A DNA stretch of 64,000 nt from NCBI RefSeq assembly GCF_016055025.1, contig NZ_JAECVW010000004.1, one strand, 5' to 3'. A program made the position numbers and the translations under genes. The stretch is from Thermoactinomyces intermedius. Its GTDB lineage: Bacteria > Bacillota > Bacilli > Thermoactinomycetales > Thermoactinomycetaceae. The notes under the pieces were generated by a model. The model saw only the letters and a list, made by a program, of their open reading frames with translations, was not told the DNA's origin and did no database searches. Of this stretch, positions 17,549-25,960 are shown piece after piece. Position 1 is the stretch's first letter; every line of letters begins with the position of its first letter.

Positions 17549-17758
17549 TTATTCCTCGACTTTAATGGAATCCGTGGGGCATCCTTCTTGAGCGTCTCGG
17601 ACATCTTCCCAAAGTTCTTCAGGAACATCTGCGGTTCCGGTGTTGTCGTCAAGAATCACATATGCAATGCCGTCTTCGTCATAGTCATACACGTCGGGAG
17701 CCGTTGCTCCGCAAGCACCACAAGCAATGCAAGTATCTTTATCTACCCAAGTGCGCAT
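17549..17758 (-). CDS. fer: 4Fe-4S ferredoxin
   Basis: Small electron carrier of 69 residues. The cluster ligands are Cys10, Cys13 and Cys16 (CIACGAC) and Cys60 (GCPTD). The acidic middle is typical of Bacillus Fer. An in-frame extension upstream to 17899 exists, but the ATG at 17758 has a GGAGGAG site and gives the normal length. Its position next to a CPBP protease gene recalls the fer-ypbD neighbourhood of B. subtilis. Partner reductase is not visible here. Confidence 0.92.
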   Translation of the reverse strand: MRTWVDKDTCIACGACGATAPDVYDYDEDGIAYVILDDNTGTADVPEELWEDVRDAQEGCPTDSIKVEE

Positions 17759-17868
17759 AAGTACAAATCTCCTCCCGTGAATAAATACCAATGAGCTAAG
17801 TCCACTACCAACCCTCATTTTAGAACGAATTGGTTGGAATTGCAAGAAGCGGATTGAGAGGGATGACC

Positions 17869-18453
17869 ATGAAGGAACACGGTTCCAACGATTCATCATC
17901 CACGGCGAAGCAAGTGCTGTCCGCCTTTTATATTACCCAGTTTTTGTTATTTGCAATCAGTGCCGTCGCTTTATGGTGGCAAGGGAAATCACCGGAGCAT
18001 TTATTCTCCTTTCATGATATACATATGTGGGTGTGGGGAATCGGTGCGGGAGGATTAATTCTGGCCGTCGATGCCGTGCTCATGGCCTGCGTTCCCGAAA
18101 GCTGGATGGACGACGGGGGATTGAATCAACTGCTGTTTGAGAATCGCTCCCGCGTGCATGTTCTTGTGATTGCGTTGATCGCGGCGGTCTCGGAAGAGAT
18201 GTTTTTCCGGGGCGTTCTTCAGGAATGGCTGGGGATCTGGATGACCAGTGTCGTGTTTGTGCTCCTGCATACACGGTATTTAAAAAAATGGTTGTTGATG
18301 GCCGTTGTTTTTGCCATCAGTGCAGGGCTCGGTTGGTTGACGGAATGGTTCGGCAACATTACTCCCGCCGTGATTGCGCACGGACTGGTCGATTTTGTTT
18401 CCGGATTGTTCATCCGTCACAAGGCAAAAAGCGGGAGGAAGCTCAAAACTTGA
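17869..18453 (+). CDS. CPBP family intramembrane metalloprotease
   Basis: Membrane protein of about 194 residues with the CPBP/ABI (Rce1-like) motifs. The EExxxR glutamates are in VSEEMFFRGVLQEWLG. The FxxxH-type motif is VFVLLHTRY and a late His is in IAHGLVDF. These residues build an intramembrane metal site. In B. subtilis the related ypbD lies near fer. Substrate is unknown. Several nearby start codons exist; ATG 17869 is favoured by spacing from GAGAGGG. Confidence 0.8.
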   Translation: MKEHGSNDSSSTAKQVLSAFYITQFLLFAISAVALWWQGKSPEHLFSFHDIHMWVWGIGAGGLILAVDAVLMACVPESWMDDGGLNQLLFENRSRVHVLVIALIAAVSEEMFFRGVLQEWLGIWMTSVVFVLLHTRYLKKWLLMAVVFAISAGLGWLTEWFGNITPAVIAHGLVDFVSGLFIRHKAKSGRKLKT

Positions 18454-18613
18454 CAGCCACTTCAAGATGTTTTAATTATTTTATATGCTGATCTAGGCAA
18501 GAGAGTTGTTGATTGTGTATGATGAATATAGAAAAAGGAGACTTGACCCCGTCACATGTTCTTTTTTTTCACATAAGGTATAGGGGAAGGTCTCCGGCGA
18601 GGGAGGGTAGGCC

Positions 18614-19204
18614 ATGCGTGTCGAACGGCTTGGGGGAGATAAAATCCGCTTTTTCCTCACTTTGGATGATCTGGCTGATCGCGGTATTGAAAAAGAGGAT
18701 ATTTGGCGGGATATCCCCAAAGTGCATGAGTTATTTAATGACATGATGGAACATGCCTATCAGGAGTTGGGATTTGAAGTGACCGGACCCGTGGCTGTGG
18801 AAGTGTTTGCATTGCCTGCACAGGGGATGGTGGTTGTCGTCACCCGTGGTCAGGCTCCGGGCGATACGGAGGAGGAAATCAGCCATGATCCGGAAATCTA
18901 TGAACTGGAAGTGACGATGGAGGAAACAAAAGACCTGGTTTTCTGTTTCCATGACTTCGAAAATTTGGTGCAGGCCGCCCATCGCGTGAAACATCTCACC
19001 CAAGGAGGACAGGTTTACGCTTTTCAGAATCGTTACTATCTCCTTTTCGGGCAAGAGATGCAATCAGATGATTTGGAAACCCTGGTGGCCATCTTGTCCG
19101 AATTCGGTGAAATGTCCACGTGTACCATTCCTTATTTGCAAGAATACGGAAAAGTGGTTTGTGAAGATCATGCGGTTCAACAAATATCCCATTACTTTGG
19201 ATGA
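18614..19204 (+). CDS. mecB: MecA-family adaptor protein (MecB/YpbH-like)
   Basis: Adaptor of the MecA family that delivers substrates to the ClpC chaperone-protease. The N-terminal substrate-binding region (MRVERLGGDKIRFFLTLDDLADRGI) and the C-terminal ClpC-binding domain are both recognisable over 196 residues, with an acidic linker (DTEEEISHDPE). It precedes gudB as ypbH does in B. subtilis, which favours the YpbH paralogue. ClpC-dependent control of competence or sporulation factors is known for the family. A GAGGGAGGG ribosome-binding site precedes the ATG. Confidence 0.85.
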   Translation: MRVERLGGDKIRFFLTLDDLADRGIEKEDIWRDIPKVHELFNDMMEHAYQELGFEVTGPVAVEVFALPAQGMVVVVTRGQAPGDTEEEISHDPEIYELEVTMEETKDLVFCFHDFENLVQAAHRVKHLTQGGQVYAFQNRYYLLFGQEMQSDDLETLVAILSEFGEMSTCTIPYLQEYGKVVCEDHAVQQISHYFG

Positions 19205-19212
19205 CATAGATT

Positions 19213-19242
19213 GCGCACCCGTTTTCAGGCGGGTGCGCTTTT
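19213..19242. terminator. terminator between mecB and the PIG-L deacetylase gene
   Basis: Stem GCGCACCCG (19213-19221) pairs with CGGGTGCGC (19230-19238), followed by TTTT. The genes on both sides converge on it. Confidence 0.8.
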
Positions 19243-19922
19243 CATGACGTTTTATCCACAACCAATTGAAAATGCTCAAATTTTCGAAGCTGGCCGGTTT
19301 TGCCCGCAAGGACCCCCGGAAAGACACGTTCCACGGACAGATGCTGGGTTTTATGCGCGGCCAGCGCTTTGGCGATTTGTTGATGGTAAGGGCTTACATC
19401 CACTTTTTCAGTTACATGTTCGTCCGGCACGAAGGAAACGGGAGCGGAATAAAATCGGGCGATTGATTCTGGTATGACAATATAGTAAAGTTTGGTTGGG
19501 AAAGAAATATTTTGCACAGCTGTGAGTGTTGCTTTTTGAATGACTTTATGATCCGGATGTCCGGAAATTCCGGACGGTGGGAAGGTGATAATCCGATCGG
19601 GGCGAATTTCATTCATCACGGAACACAGTTCACTGACGATGGTCGAAAAAGGCTTATCGGCTAAACGTCCGTCACCGTAATTTTTAAGGATGAGCCGGTC
19701 CATTCCCAAAATGGACAGAGCATTTTTCAGTTCCTGTGTCCGGACGTCACCCAGTTCTTCTTGTGTGCACAGGGGAGGGTTGCCGGTTTTGCCGGCTTCG
19801 CCGCGGGTGGCGCAAAAAAGGATCTGTTCGTGTCCCGATTGATGAAAGTGACAAATGGTTCCCCCGCAGCTGAAGGTTTCATCATCAGGATGGGCAAAGA
19901 CGTACAATATTTTTTGACACAT
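19242..19922 (-). CDS. PIG-L family deacetylase, BshB2-like
   Basis: Zinc-dependent N-acetylglucosamine deacetylase family, 226 residues. The metal motif AHPDDE (10-15) and the distal SGHPDH motif (about 115-120) supply the His/Asp ligands. In Bacilli such enzymes (BshB1/BshB2) deacetylate GlcNAc-malate in bacillithiol synthesis. The presence of a YpdA homologue (bacillithiol disulfide reductase) 1.5 kb away supports this reading. Another LmbE-type deacetylase activity cannot be excluded. Confidence 0.78.
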   Translation of the reverse strand: MCQKILYVFAHPDDETFSCGGTICHFHQSGHEQILFCATRGEAGKTGNPPLCTQEELGDVRTQELKNALSILGMDRLILKNYGDGRLADKPFSTIVSELCSVMNEIRPDRIITFPPSGISGHPDHKVIQKATLTAVQNISFPTKLYYIVIPESIARFYSAPVSFVPDEHVTEKVDVSPYHQQIAKALAAHKTQHLSVERVFPGVLAGKTGQLRKFEHFQLVVDKTS

Positions 19923-20056
19923 GATGATTTTCCTTTCTTCGTTTAACGTATTGGTTTGGAGCGCACTTTTTTTGAGTTTAGTTCTTCTGAGGAATATTGT
20001 ATACTTAGATATGTTTAAAGGGAATGAAAAGTAGTATTTTTTCTGAGGTGGTCAGG

Positions 20057-21337
20057 ATGGCACAACAATCAGTTGCAGAAAGTCATCAAGAAGATAAAGA
20101 AAACATGGATGTTCTTGCTTCCACGCAAACCGTGATCAAAGAAGCTTTAGAAAAATTAGGTTATTCAGAAGCGGTATATGAATTGTTAAAAGAGCCGTTA
20201 AGGGTTTTGACGGTAAGGATTCCCGTGAGAATGGACGACGGATCCGTCAAGGTTTTCACAGCATACCGGGCACAACATAATGACTCGGTCGGACCGACCA
20301 AAGGTGGCGTCCGTTTCCATCCGAATGTCACTGAAACCGAAGTGAAAGCGTTGTCAATTTGGATGAGTTTGAAAGCAGGGATTGTCGATCTTCCTTATGG
20401 CGGCGGAAAAGGCGGCGTGGTTTGTGATCCGCGCAATATGTCGTTTCGGGAATTGGAACGTTTGTCCCGCGGTTATGTGAGGGCGATCAGTCAGATTGTG
20501 GGTCCCACCAAAGACATTCCGGCTCCGGATGTTTACACCAACTCGCAAATCATGGCATGGATGATGGACGAATACAGCCGGATTCGTGAATTTGATTCCC
20601 CCGGGTTTATCACCGGAAAGCCGTTGGTGCTCGGCGGTTCACGTGGACGGGAAACAGCGACGGCCAAAGGCGTGACTTTGATGATCCGCGAAGCGGCGAA
20701 AAAGCGGAACATTGATTTGAAAAATGCACGGGTTGTGATTCAGGGATTCGGGAATGCAGGCAGTTATTTGGCCAAATTCATGCATGACTCCGGTGCCAGG
20801 GTGATCGGGATTTCCGATGCTTACGGAGCCCTTTACGATCCGGACGGCCTGGATATCGATTATCTCCTGGATCGCCGTGATTCATTCGGCACCGTGACCA
20901 ACCTGTTCAAAGACACGATCACAAACCAGGAATTGTTGGAATTGGATTGTGACATCCTGGTGCCCGCCGCGGTCGGAAATCAAATCACCGCCCAAAATGC
21001 ACACCGGATCAAGGCGGATATCGTGGTGGAAGCCGCCAACGGTCCCACGACTTTGGAAGCGACCAAAATCCTGAATGACCGTGGTGTTTTGCTGGTGCCG
21101 GATGTGCTTGCCAGTGCCGGCGGTGTGACGGTTTCTTATTTTGAGTGGGTGCAAAACAACCAAGGCTATTATTGGACGGAAGAAGAAGTCGAGGAAAAAT
21201 TGGAAAAAATCATGGTGAAAGCGTTTGAAAATGTATATCGTACGGCGCAAACACGAAATGTGGATATGCGTTTGGCGGCTTATATGGTCGGTGTGAGAAA
21301 TATGGCGGAAGCATCGCGTTTTCGTGGCTGGGTATAG
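20057..21337 (+). CDS. gudB: NAD-dependent glutamate dehydrogenase
   Basis: Interconverts glutamate and 2-oxoglutarate plus ammonia. It is 426 residues long. The substrate region has PTKGGVRFHPN and PYGGGKGGV (catalytic Lys), and the dinucleotide site is VIQGFGNAGSYLA. The ATG at 20057 has a GAGGTGG ribosome-binding site and gives family length; an earlier ATG at 20024 lacks one. The gudB-ypdA order is as in B. subtilis. No triplet duplication of the kind that inactivates GudB in laboratory B. subtilis is obvious, so it reads as an intact enzyme. Confidence 0.93.
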   Translation: MAQQSVAESHQEDKENMDVLASTQTVIKEALEKLGYSEAVYELLKEPLRVLTVRIPVRMDDGSVKVFTAYRAQHNDSVGPTKGGVRFHPNVTETEVKALSIWMSLKAGIVDLPYGGGKGGVVCDPRNMSFRELERLSRGYVRAISQIVGPTKDIPAPDVYTNSQIMAWMMDEYSRIREFDSPGFITGKPLVLGGSRGRETATAKGVTLMIREAAKKRNIDLKNARVVIQGFGNAGSYLAKFMHDSGARVIGISDAYGALYDPDGLDIDYLLDRRDSFGTVTNLFKDTITNQELLELDCDILVPAAVGNQITAQNAHRIKADIVVEAANGPTTLEATKILNDRGVLLVPDVLASAGGVTVSYFEWVQNNQGYYWTEEEVEEKLEKIMVKAFENVYRTAQTRNVDMRLAAYMVGVRNMAEASRFRGWV

Positions 21338-21355
21338 TATAATAAAAGACTTGGA

Positions 21356-21385
21356 GAACACCCTTTGCGGGGTGTTCTTCTTTTG
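21356..21385 (+). terminator. terminator of gudB
   Basis: Stem GAACACCC (21356-21363) pairs with GGGTGTTC (21370-21377), followed by a T-rich tail. Confidence 0.8.
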
Positions 21386-21408
21386 CATGTATTTTGGAGG
21401 TGATTCAC

Positions 21409-22380
21409 TTGGCTGATGTAATTATTGTCGGAGCCGGACCCTGCGGAATTTCTGCCGCCATTGAACTGAAGAAGGAAGGATTTGATCCGCTCATCATCGA
21501 AAAAGGGTGTCTGGTGAATTCCATTTATCATTATCCGTTATCCATGACTTTTTTCAGTTCCGCTGACAATCTGGAAATCGGGGGAATTCCTTTTACCACC
21601 ATAAATGAAAAACCGACCCGCGCGGAGGCGTTGGCTTATTACCGGACCGTGGCCAGACATTTTGAGTTGAATATCCATACTTATGAAGAAGTTTTGGACA
21701 TTGAAAAGAACGGGGATGCATTTGTGGTCCGAACCCGAAAAAGAGGAGAACAACATCGTTACGAGGCGAAAGCGGTGGTGTTGGCCACAGGCTATTATGA
21801 CAATCCCCGGCAGATGGGAATCCCGGGTGAAGAATTGCCGCATGTTCATCATTATTTTCATGATGCCCATCCCTATGCCGATCAAAAAGCGGTTGTCATC
21901 GGAGGCCGCAATTCAGCGATTGATGTGGCCTTGGAGCTCTACCATACCGGAGCCAAGGTGACCATGGTTTACCGCCAAAAAGCTTTTCACGACAGCGTGA
22001 AAGCCTGGGTGCGTCCGGTGATTGAAAATGCGATTGAAAAGAAACGCATTGAGATGTTCTGGGAATCGGAAGTGGAAGAAATTTTGCCGAATTCCGTGGT
22101 GATTCGAAAAAACGGGGAGAAAATGGCCATTCCGGCCGATGTGGTGTTTGCGATGACCGGATACCGGCCTGATCTCACTTTGTTGAAAAGATTGGGCGGG
22201 GAAGTGGATCCGAAAACCGGGGTTCCCGTTTTATCTGAAGCGATGGAATCAACGGTGCCCGGATTTTATCTGGCCGGGGTGGTCACAACCGGTCATGATT
22301 CCACCAAAATCTTTATTGAAAACGGAAGACACCATGGACGGTTTATTGCCGGGGATCTGAAGAAGAAATTCAAAGCGTGA
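21409..22380 (+). CDS. ypdA: YpdA family bacillithiol disulfide reductase
   Basis: FAD/NADPH-dependent reductase of 323 residues that recycles bacillithiol disulfide. The N-terminal FAD loop GAGPCGISAA contains the conserved Cys (about 12) that defines the YpdA group instead of a CxxC pair. A second nucleotide motif is VVIGGRNSAIDVA (about 165). The C-terminal FAD segment includes GFYLAGVV. TTG 21409 is chosen because GGAGGTG lies at 21397-21403; a TTG at 21394 would include that site. It sits just downstream of gudB as in Bacillus. Confidence 0.88.
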   Translation: MADVIIVGAGPCGISAAIELKKEGFDPLIIEKGCLVNSIYHYPLSMTFFSSADNLEIGGIPFTTINEKPTRAEALAYYRTVARHFELNIHTYEEVLDIEKNGDAFVVRTRKRGEQHRYEAKAVVLATGYYDNPRQMGIPGEELPHVHHYFHDAHPYADQKAVVIGGRNSAIDVALELYHTGAKVTMVYRQKAFHDSVKAWVRPVIENAIEKKRIEMFWESEVEEILPNSVVIRKNGEKMAIPADVVFAMTGYRPDLTLLKRLGGEVDPKTGVPVLSEAMESTVPGFYLAGVVTTGHDSTKIFIENGRHHGRFIAGDLKKKFKA

Positions 22381-22390
22381 TGAGGAATGT

Positions 22391-22434
22391 GTGGTGGTTT
22401 CAAGAGGGAGGCCCCTCCGCTTTCCTTTTGAAAC
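22391..22434. other. inverted repeat between ypdA and ansA
   Basis: A perfect 10-base inverted repeat GTGGTTTCAA (22391-22400) with TTGAAACCAC (22425-22434) encloses a smaller GAGG/CCTC stem. It lies between convergent genes and probably acts as a bidirectional terminator, although it lacks a clear T run. Confidence 0.55.
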
Positions 22435-22450
22435 CACGATACGGTCTCTT

Positions 22451-23434
22451 TTACATTTGAAAGTAAGACTCCAGTTTTTTGGGATCGGTTGTCTGTTGAA
22501 GGGCCAGCATCAGTTTGATCCGTGCTTTGGGCCCGTTGATCCCGTTGCAGAACAAAAGCCCCATCTCTTTTAATTGTTTTCCGCCCCCTTCATATTCATA
22601 AGTGTCGAGCACCACTCCGTTAAAACACCGGGAAACCAGCACGACCGGCATGTTGCGGGAAAGTGCTTTACGGATTCCGGGCAACATCATGGGAGGAAGG
22701 TTGCCTTGTCCCAATGCTTCAATGACCAGCCCGTCCATATTTTGCTCAATCGCCCACTCGATCATGGAGCTGTCCATTCCGGAAACCGCCTTGATGAGGG
22801 CGACTTGATGAGAAGGGGGATTTAACGGCAGTTGTTTTTCACTGACTGCTTGCCGTTGGAATAAAATTTCTTTTTTGGTGATCATGCCAAGGGGGCCCAA
22901 TCCCGGGGATTGAAATGTTGCAACATTGCTGGTGTGCGTTTTGGTCACTGTTTTGGGGGAATGGATTTCGTCATTAAACACCACAAGGGTCCCCATGCCT
23001 TTGGCTTTTTTGTCTGAGGCGACGCGAACGGCGTTGACCAAATTGTACGGGCCGTCGGCGCCCAGTTCGTTTTGGCTTCGCATCGCACCCGTGATGACAA
23101 CCGGCTTATCCTGAGGAAGGACCAAACTCAAGAAGTATGCGGTTTCTTCCAGGGTATCTGTTCCGTGGGTGATGACGACTCCCGCCACGTCATTTTGTTC
23201 CAGGAAGTGTTTGGCCCGCCCGGCGATTTGCGCCATGATGGCCGGTGTGATATGAGGGCTGGGCAGATTCAGGAAATGGTCCATTTCCACTTTTGCATAT
23301 TTGTTCAATAACGGCAGCGTGTCCTGTAATGCTGCCGGATCTTCCGGTTTGACGCCTTCCGTCTCGTCGGATTGAGACATGGCGATGGTTCCTCCGGTTG
23401 TGATCACAACCACTTTTTGATCCAAGCGGTTCAC
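22451..23434 (-). CDS. ansA: type I L-asparaginase
   Basis: Hydrolyses asparagine to aspartate and ammonia. It is 327 residues long. The first catalytic Thr is in TTGGTIAM (about 12-19) and the second in THGTDTLEET (about 89-98). The absence of a signal peptide suggests a cytoplasmic enzyme. The start appears to be GTG at 23434. It is divergent from the small 23540 gene and convergent with ypdA. Together with gudB it makes a small cluster for amino-acid nitrogen catabolism. Confidence 0.9.
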   Translation of the reverse strand: MNRLDQKVVVITTGGTIAMSQSDETEGVKPEDPAALQDTLPLLNKYAKVEMDHFLNLPSPHITPAIMAQIAGRAKHFLEQNDVAGVVITHGTDTLEETAYFLSLVLPQDKPVVITGAMRSQNELGADGPYNLVNAVRVASDKKAKGMGTLVVFNDEIHSPKTVTKTHTSNVATFQSPGLGPLGMITKKEILFQRQAVSEKQLPLNPPSHQVALIKAVSGMDSSMIEWAIEQNMDGLVIEALGQGNLPPMMLPGIRKALSRNMPVVLVSRCFNGVVLDTYEYEGGGKQLKEMGLLFCNGINGPKARIKLMLALQQTTDPKKLESYFQM

Positions 23435-23539
23435 ATCCTTTCCATCCGTCCGTGTTTGCGGCTTGCACCAAATCTATCGTATGGAATCCAGTATTCCCTG
23501 TCAATAATAGGATTATCAAGTGGTTTGGATGGTGAAAGA

Positions 23540-23710
23540 ATGAAGGAAAACGAAAGATACATGGTCAGAATTCAATGCAATCAATGTGGCGAACGGTTTA
23601 TTTTAAAAGGCAGGATGAAAAAGGGGCAAGTGCAGACAGGATTTAAGAAATGTTTGTGCGATAATGATTCGGATTTTGAAATTGATTATACTTCATTGGA
23701 TGACAAATAA
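23540..23710 (+). CDS. small zinc-ribbon-like protein, function unknown
   Basis: A 56-residue ORF that I do not recognise. It contains two cysteine pairs, CNQC near residue 13 and CLC near 39, spaced as a possible small zinc ribbon, and many Lys/Arg residues. The ATG follows GGTGAAAG. An in-frame extension upstream overlaps ansA antisense and is not supported. It has its own terminator at 23724-23753, so it is probably expressed alone. Confidence 0.55.
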   Translation: MKENERYMVRIQCNQCGERFILKGRMKKGQVQTGFKKCLCDNDSDFEIDYTSLDDK

Positions 23711-23723
23711 AGAACCGGTTGAA

Positions 23724-23753
23724 AAAAGAGAGCGCGGATGGCTCTCTTTTCTT
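23724..23753 (+). terminator. terminator after the small zinc-ribbon gene
   Basis: Stem AAAAGAGAGC (23724-23733) pairs with GCTCTCTTTT (23741-23750), ending in T residues. Confidence 0.8.
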
Positions 23754-23755
23754 AT

Positions 23756-23786
23756 TGCATAAATCACCGGCCGGCCGCTCAAACTA
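23756..23786 (+). promoter_or_regulatory. candidate sigma-G promoter of sleB-ypeB
   Basis: TGCATA (23756-23761) and CAAACTA (23780-23786) are separated by 18 bases. They resemble the forespore sigma-G consensus TGAATA-17/18-CATACTA with one mismatch in each element. sleB is a sigma-G gene in B. subtilis. The match is suggestive, not proven. Confidence 0.45.
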
Positions 23787-23817
23787 CGGAAAGAAATGAA
23801 AAGCGGAGGAAGAAACG

Positions 23818-24291
23818 GTGAAAAGGTTTGTATCCATCGGTGTTTGGTTTTGTTTGATCTTGATGATGGTCTGTACGGTTTCTGCAGACCGGGGGCAGGT
23901 TCATGCGGTAAACGCCGGAAAAGCAAGCGGAGGATTCAGTGAAAATGAAATCCGGCTGATGAGCCAGGCGGTTTACGGTGAAGCGCGTGGCGAGCCTTAT
24001 ATCGGACAGGTTGCCATCGCCGCGGTCATTTTAAACCGCTTGGAAAGTGAAAGTTTTCCCGATACCGTCTCCGGAATCATTTTTCAACCGGGGGCTTTTA
24101 CCGCCGTGGCGGATGGACAGATTTGGATGGAACCGGATGAAACAGCCCGCAAAGCGGTGATGGATGCCATAAACGGATGGGATCCGGCGGAAGGGGCGGT
24201 GTATTATTTCAACCCGGAAACCGCCACCTCCAAATGGATCTGGTCCCGTCCGCAAAAAAAGAAAATCGGAAAACATATTTTCTGTGGTTAA
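23818..24291 (+). CDS. sleB: spore cortex-lytic enzyme SleB, short form
   Basis: Lytic transglycosylase that degrades the muramic-lactam-containing spore cortex during germination. A signal peptide (about 1-23) is followed by the SleB/hydrolase_2 catalytic domain with the conserved Glu in YGEARGEPY and the segments AAVILNRLES and GAVYYFNPETATSKW. At 157 residues it lacks the N-terminal peptidoglycan-binding domain that gives Bacillus SleB its roughly 300-residue length. It is nevertheless paired with ypeB, which identifies it as SleB rather than CwlJ. The GTG start follows GGAGGA. Confidence 0.87.
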   Translation: MKRFVSIGVWFCLILMMVCTVSADRGQVHAVNAGKASGGFSENEIRLMSQAVYGEARGEPYIGQVAIAAVILNRLESESFPDTVSGIIFQPGAFTAVADGQIWMEPDETARKAVMDAINGWDPAEGAVYYFNPETATSKWIWSRPQKKKIGKHIFCG

Positions 24292-24306
24292 AGGAGATGT
24301 GATCTC

Positions 24307-25653
24307 ATGTACAAAAGAGTGGCGGCCATTTTGTTTCCGATCACGTTGGTGGCCCTGGTGGGGACTGCAGCATGGGGATATCAGGAATATCAAGACAAAA
24401 ATGCCGTTTTGATTAAAGCGGAAAACTCCTATCAACGGGCTTTCCATGATTTGAACGAGAATTTGGACCGTCTGCACGGGGAATTGGGAAAGTCGCTGGC
24501 AATGAAATCACCCAAGCAGTTGGCAACTTCGATGACCAATGTGTGGAGACTGGCTTATGCGGCACAAAGTGATATCGGACAATTGCCGCTGACGTTGGTT
24601 CCTTTTGACCAGGCCGAAAAATATTTGGCAAAAGTGGGCCGCTTTGCCTATCATGTCGGGATTCGCGATTTTAACAAGGAACCTTTGAGTGAAAAAGAAT
24701 GGAACACACTGCAAGAACTTTATAATCAATCACAAAATATCACTCATGAGCTGCAAAATGTGCAACATAAAGTTTTGGACAACAACTTGCGCTGGATGGA
24801 TGTGGAACTGGCCATCGCCACCGAAGACAAGAAAATGGACAGCACCATCATTGACGGCTTTAAGTTGGTGAACCAGAAAGTGAAAGAGTTCCCGGAAGTG
24901 GATTGGGGCCCCGCTGTGAATAATATGGAAATCCGGGAGAGAGAACGGGCCAATCAGATTTCCGGTAAAAAGATCTCGCCGCAAGAGGCAAGGAGAATTG
25001 TGGCAAAAGCCTTTGGCAAAAAAACAACCAAAGGCATGCAAGTGGCGAAAAACAAAAACGGGGATTTTGAGACATACAGTGTCCGTTACAAGGGAGCCGG
25101 CGACACCGAGGTTTACACGGAAATGACCACCAAAGGAGGCCATCTGGTATGGATGGTGTTTGACCGGCCGGTGAAAAAGAAACAAATTTCTTCTGAGCAA
25201 GCTCTGAGAAAAGCGGAACAGTTTTTGGAACGGATCGGTTATCCGGACATGGAACCGGTTTCCTATGATGAAACGGCCAACATTTTGTCTTATACGTTTG
25301 TCCGCCGGCTGAACGGAGTGATGATATATCCGCAAACCCTCGCCGTCAAAGTGGCATTGGACAACGGGGAAATCATGGGGCTGCAGGCTGATGAATATGT
25401 GTTTAATCAATTCAAAGTGGCCGATACCAAACCGGAATTGACGGTGGAAGAGGCCCGGAAAAAACTGAGTCCGCATTTGAAAGTGCAGAAGAACGGGCTT
25501 GCGGTGATTTATAACCAAAACGGGCAACCGGTGTTGTGTCATGAGTTTTTGGGCACTATCAAAGACAATCAGTACCGCGTCTTCTTAAATGCCAAAACCG
25601 GCGAGGAAGAGTACGTGGAGCGGATTGAAAAAGCCGATGCCGATCAGATTTAA
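24307..25653 (+). CDS. ypeB: germination protein YpeB
   Basis: Protein needed for SleB localisation and stability in the dormant spore. It has an N-terminal membrane anchor (about 5-24) and a long helical N-terminal domain. The C-terminal half contains PepSY-type repeats (ISPQEARRIVAKAFG, ISSEQALRKAEQFLERIGY, LTVEEARKKLSPHL). It is 448 residues, normal for the family. It starts 15 bases after sleB, so the two are co-expressed. An AAGGAGATG site precedes the ATG. Confidence 0.9.
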   Translation: MYKRVAAILFPITLVALVGTAAWGYQEYQDKNAVLIKAENSYQRAFHDLNENLDRLHGELGKSLAMKSPKQLATSMTNVWRLAYAAQSDIGQLPLTLVPFDQAEKYLAKVGRFAYHVGIRDFNKEPLSEKEWNTLQELYNQSQNITHELQNVQHKVLDNNLRWMDVELAIATEDKKMDSTIIDGFKLVNQKVKEFPEVDWGPAVNNMEIRERERANQISGKKISPQEARRIVAKAFGKKTTKGMQVAKNKNGDFETYSVRYKGAGDTEVYTEMTTKGGHLVWMVFDRPVKKKQISSEQALRKAEQFLERIGYPDMEPVSYDETANILSYTFVRRLNGVMIYPQTLAVKVALDNGEIMGLQADEYVFNQFKVADTKPELTVEEARKKLSPHLKVQKNGLAVIYNQNGQPVLCHEFLGTIKDNQYRVFLNAKTGEEEYVERIEKADADQI

Positions 25654-25671
25654 TTTTTTGTTTAAACTTTT

Positions 25672-25715
25672 AAATGGGCCGATATAATAAGATCGGCTCA
25701 TTTAATTGTTTTCAT
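25672..25715 (+). terminator. terminator of sleB-ypeB
   Basis: A twelve-base stem 25672-25683 pairs with 25692-25703 (one G-U pair, core GCCGAT/ATCGGC), followed by a loosely T-rich stretch. Confidence 0.65.
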
Positions 25716-25743
25716 TGCAACTATGACTAAATTATGTTATTCT
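25715..25743 (+). promoter_or_regulatory. sigma-A-like promoter upstream of cmk
   Basis: TTGCAA (25715-25720) and TATTCT (25738-25743) have 17-base spacing. The start point would be near 25750, about 210 bases before cmk, leaving a long untranslated leader. Confidence 0.5.
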
Positions 25744-25749
25744 TTAAAC

Positions 25750-25930
25750 AGGTTTCCTTTATTGTGATGCGCGATGTCATTCGCTCGAATTTCATGTTTT
25801 TACTTAAAAAGGAAATACATAGTTGATATGATCAGGTAGCAGTTGCGTTTTAGTTTGTCGAGAGGAATTTACTTGAATCGAATAAAGTATTTCCAATCGA
25901 GCAGGCTACGCCTGCTCTTATCATTTTCAT
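25750..25930 (+). ncRNA. possible small RNA or structured leader of cmk
   Basis: The interval between the promoter at 25715-25743 and cmk holds no credible ORF. It contains TTTCCTTT (about 25753) complementary to AAAGGAAA (about 25808). It ends in a hairpin GAGCAGG (25899-25905) with CCTGCTC (25911-25917) followed by TTATCATTTT, a weak terminator. It could be a free small RNA or an attenuating leader. No known riboswitch signature was recognised. Confidence 0.35.
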
Positions 25931-25960
25931 CCCGATTTTCAGGGAGGATTTACAGAATCA

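Noticed and set aside
24730..25542. 270-codon minus-strand frame opposite ypeB
   Set aside because: Mirror frame of ypeB codon usage, His/Phe-rich, no start site.
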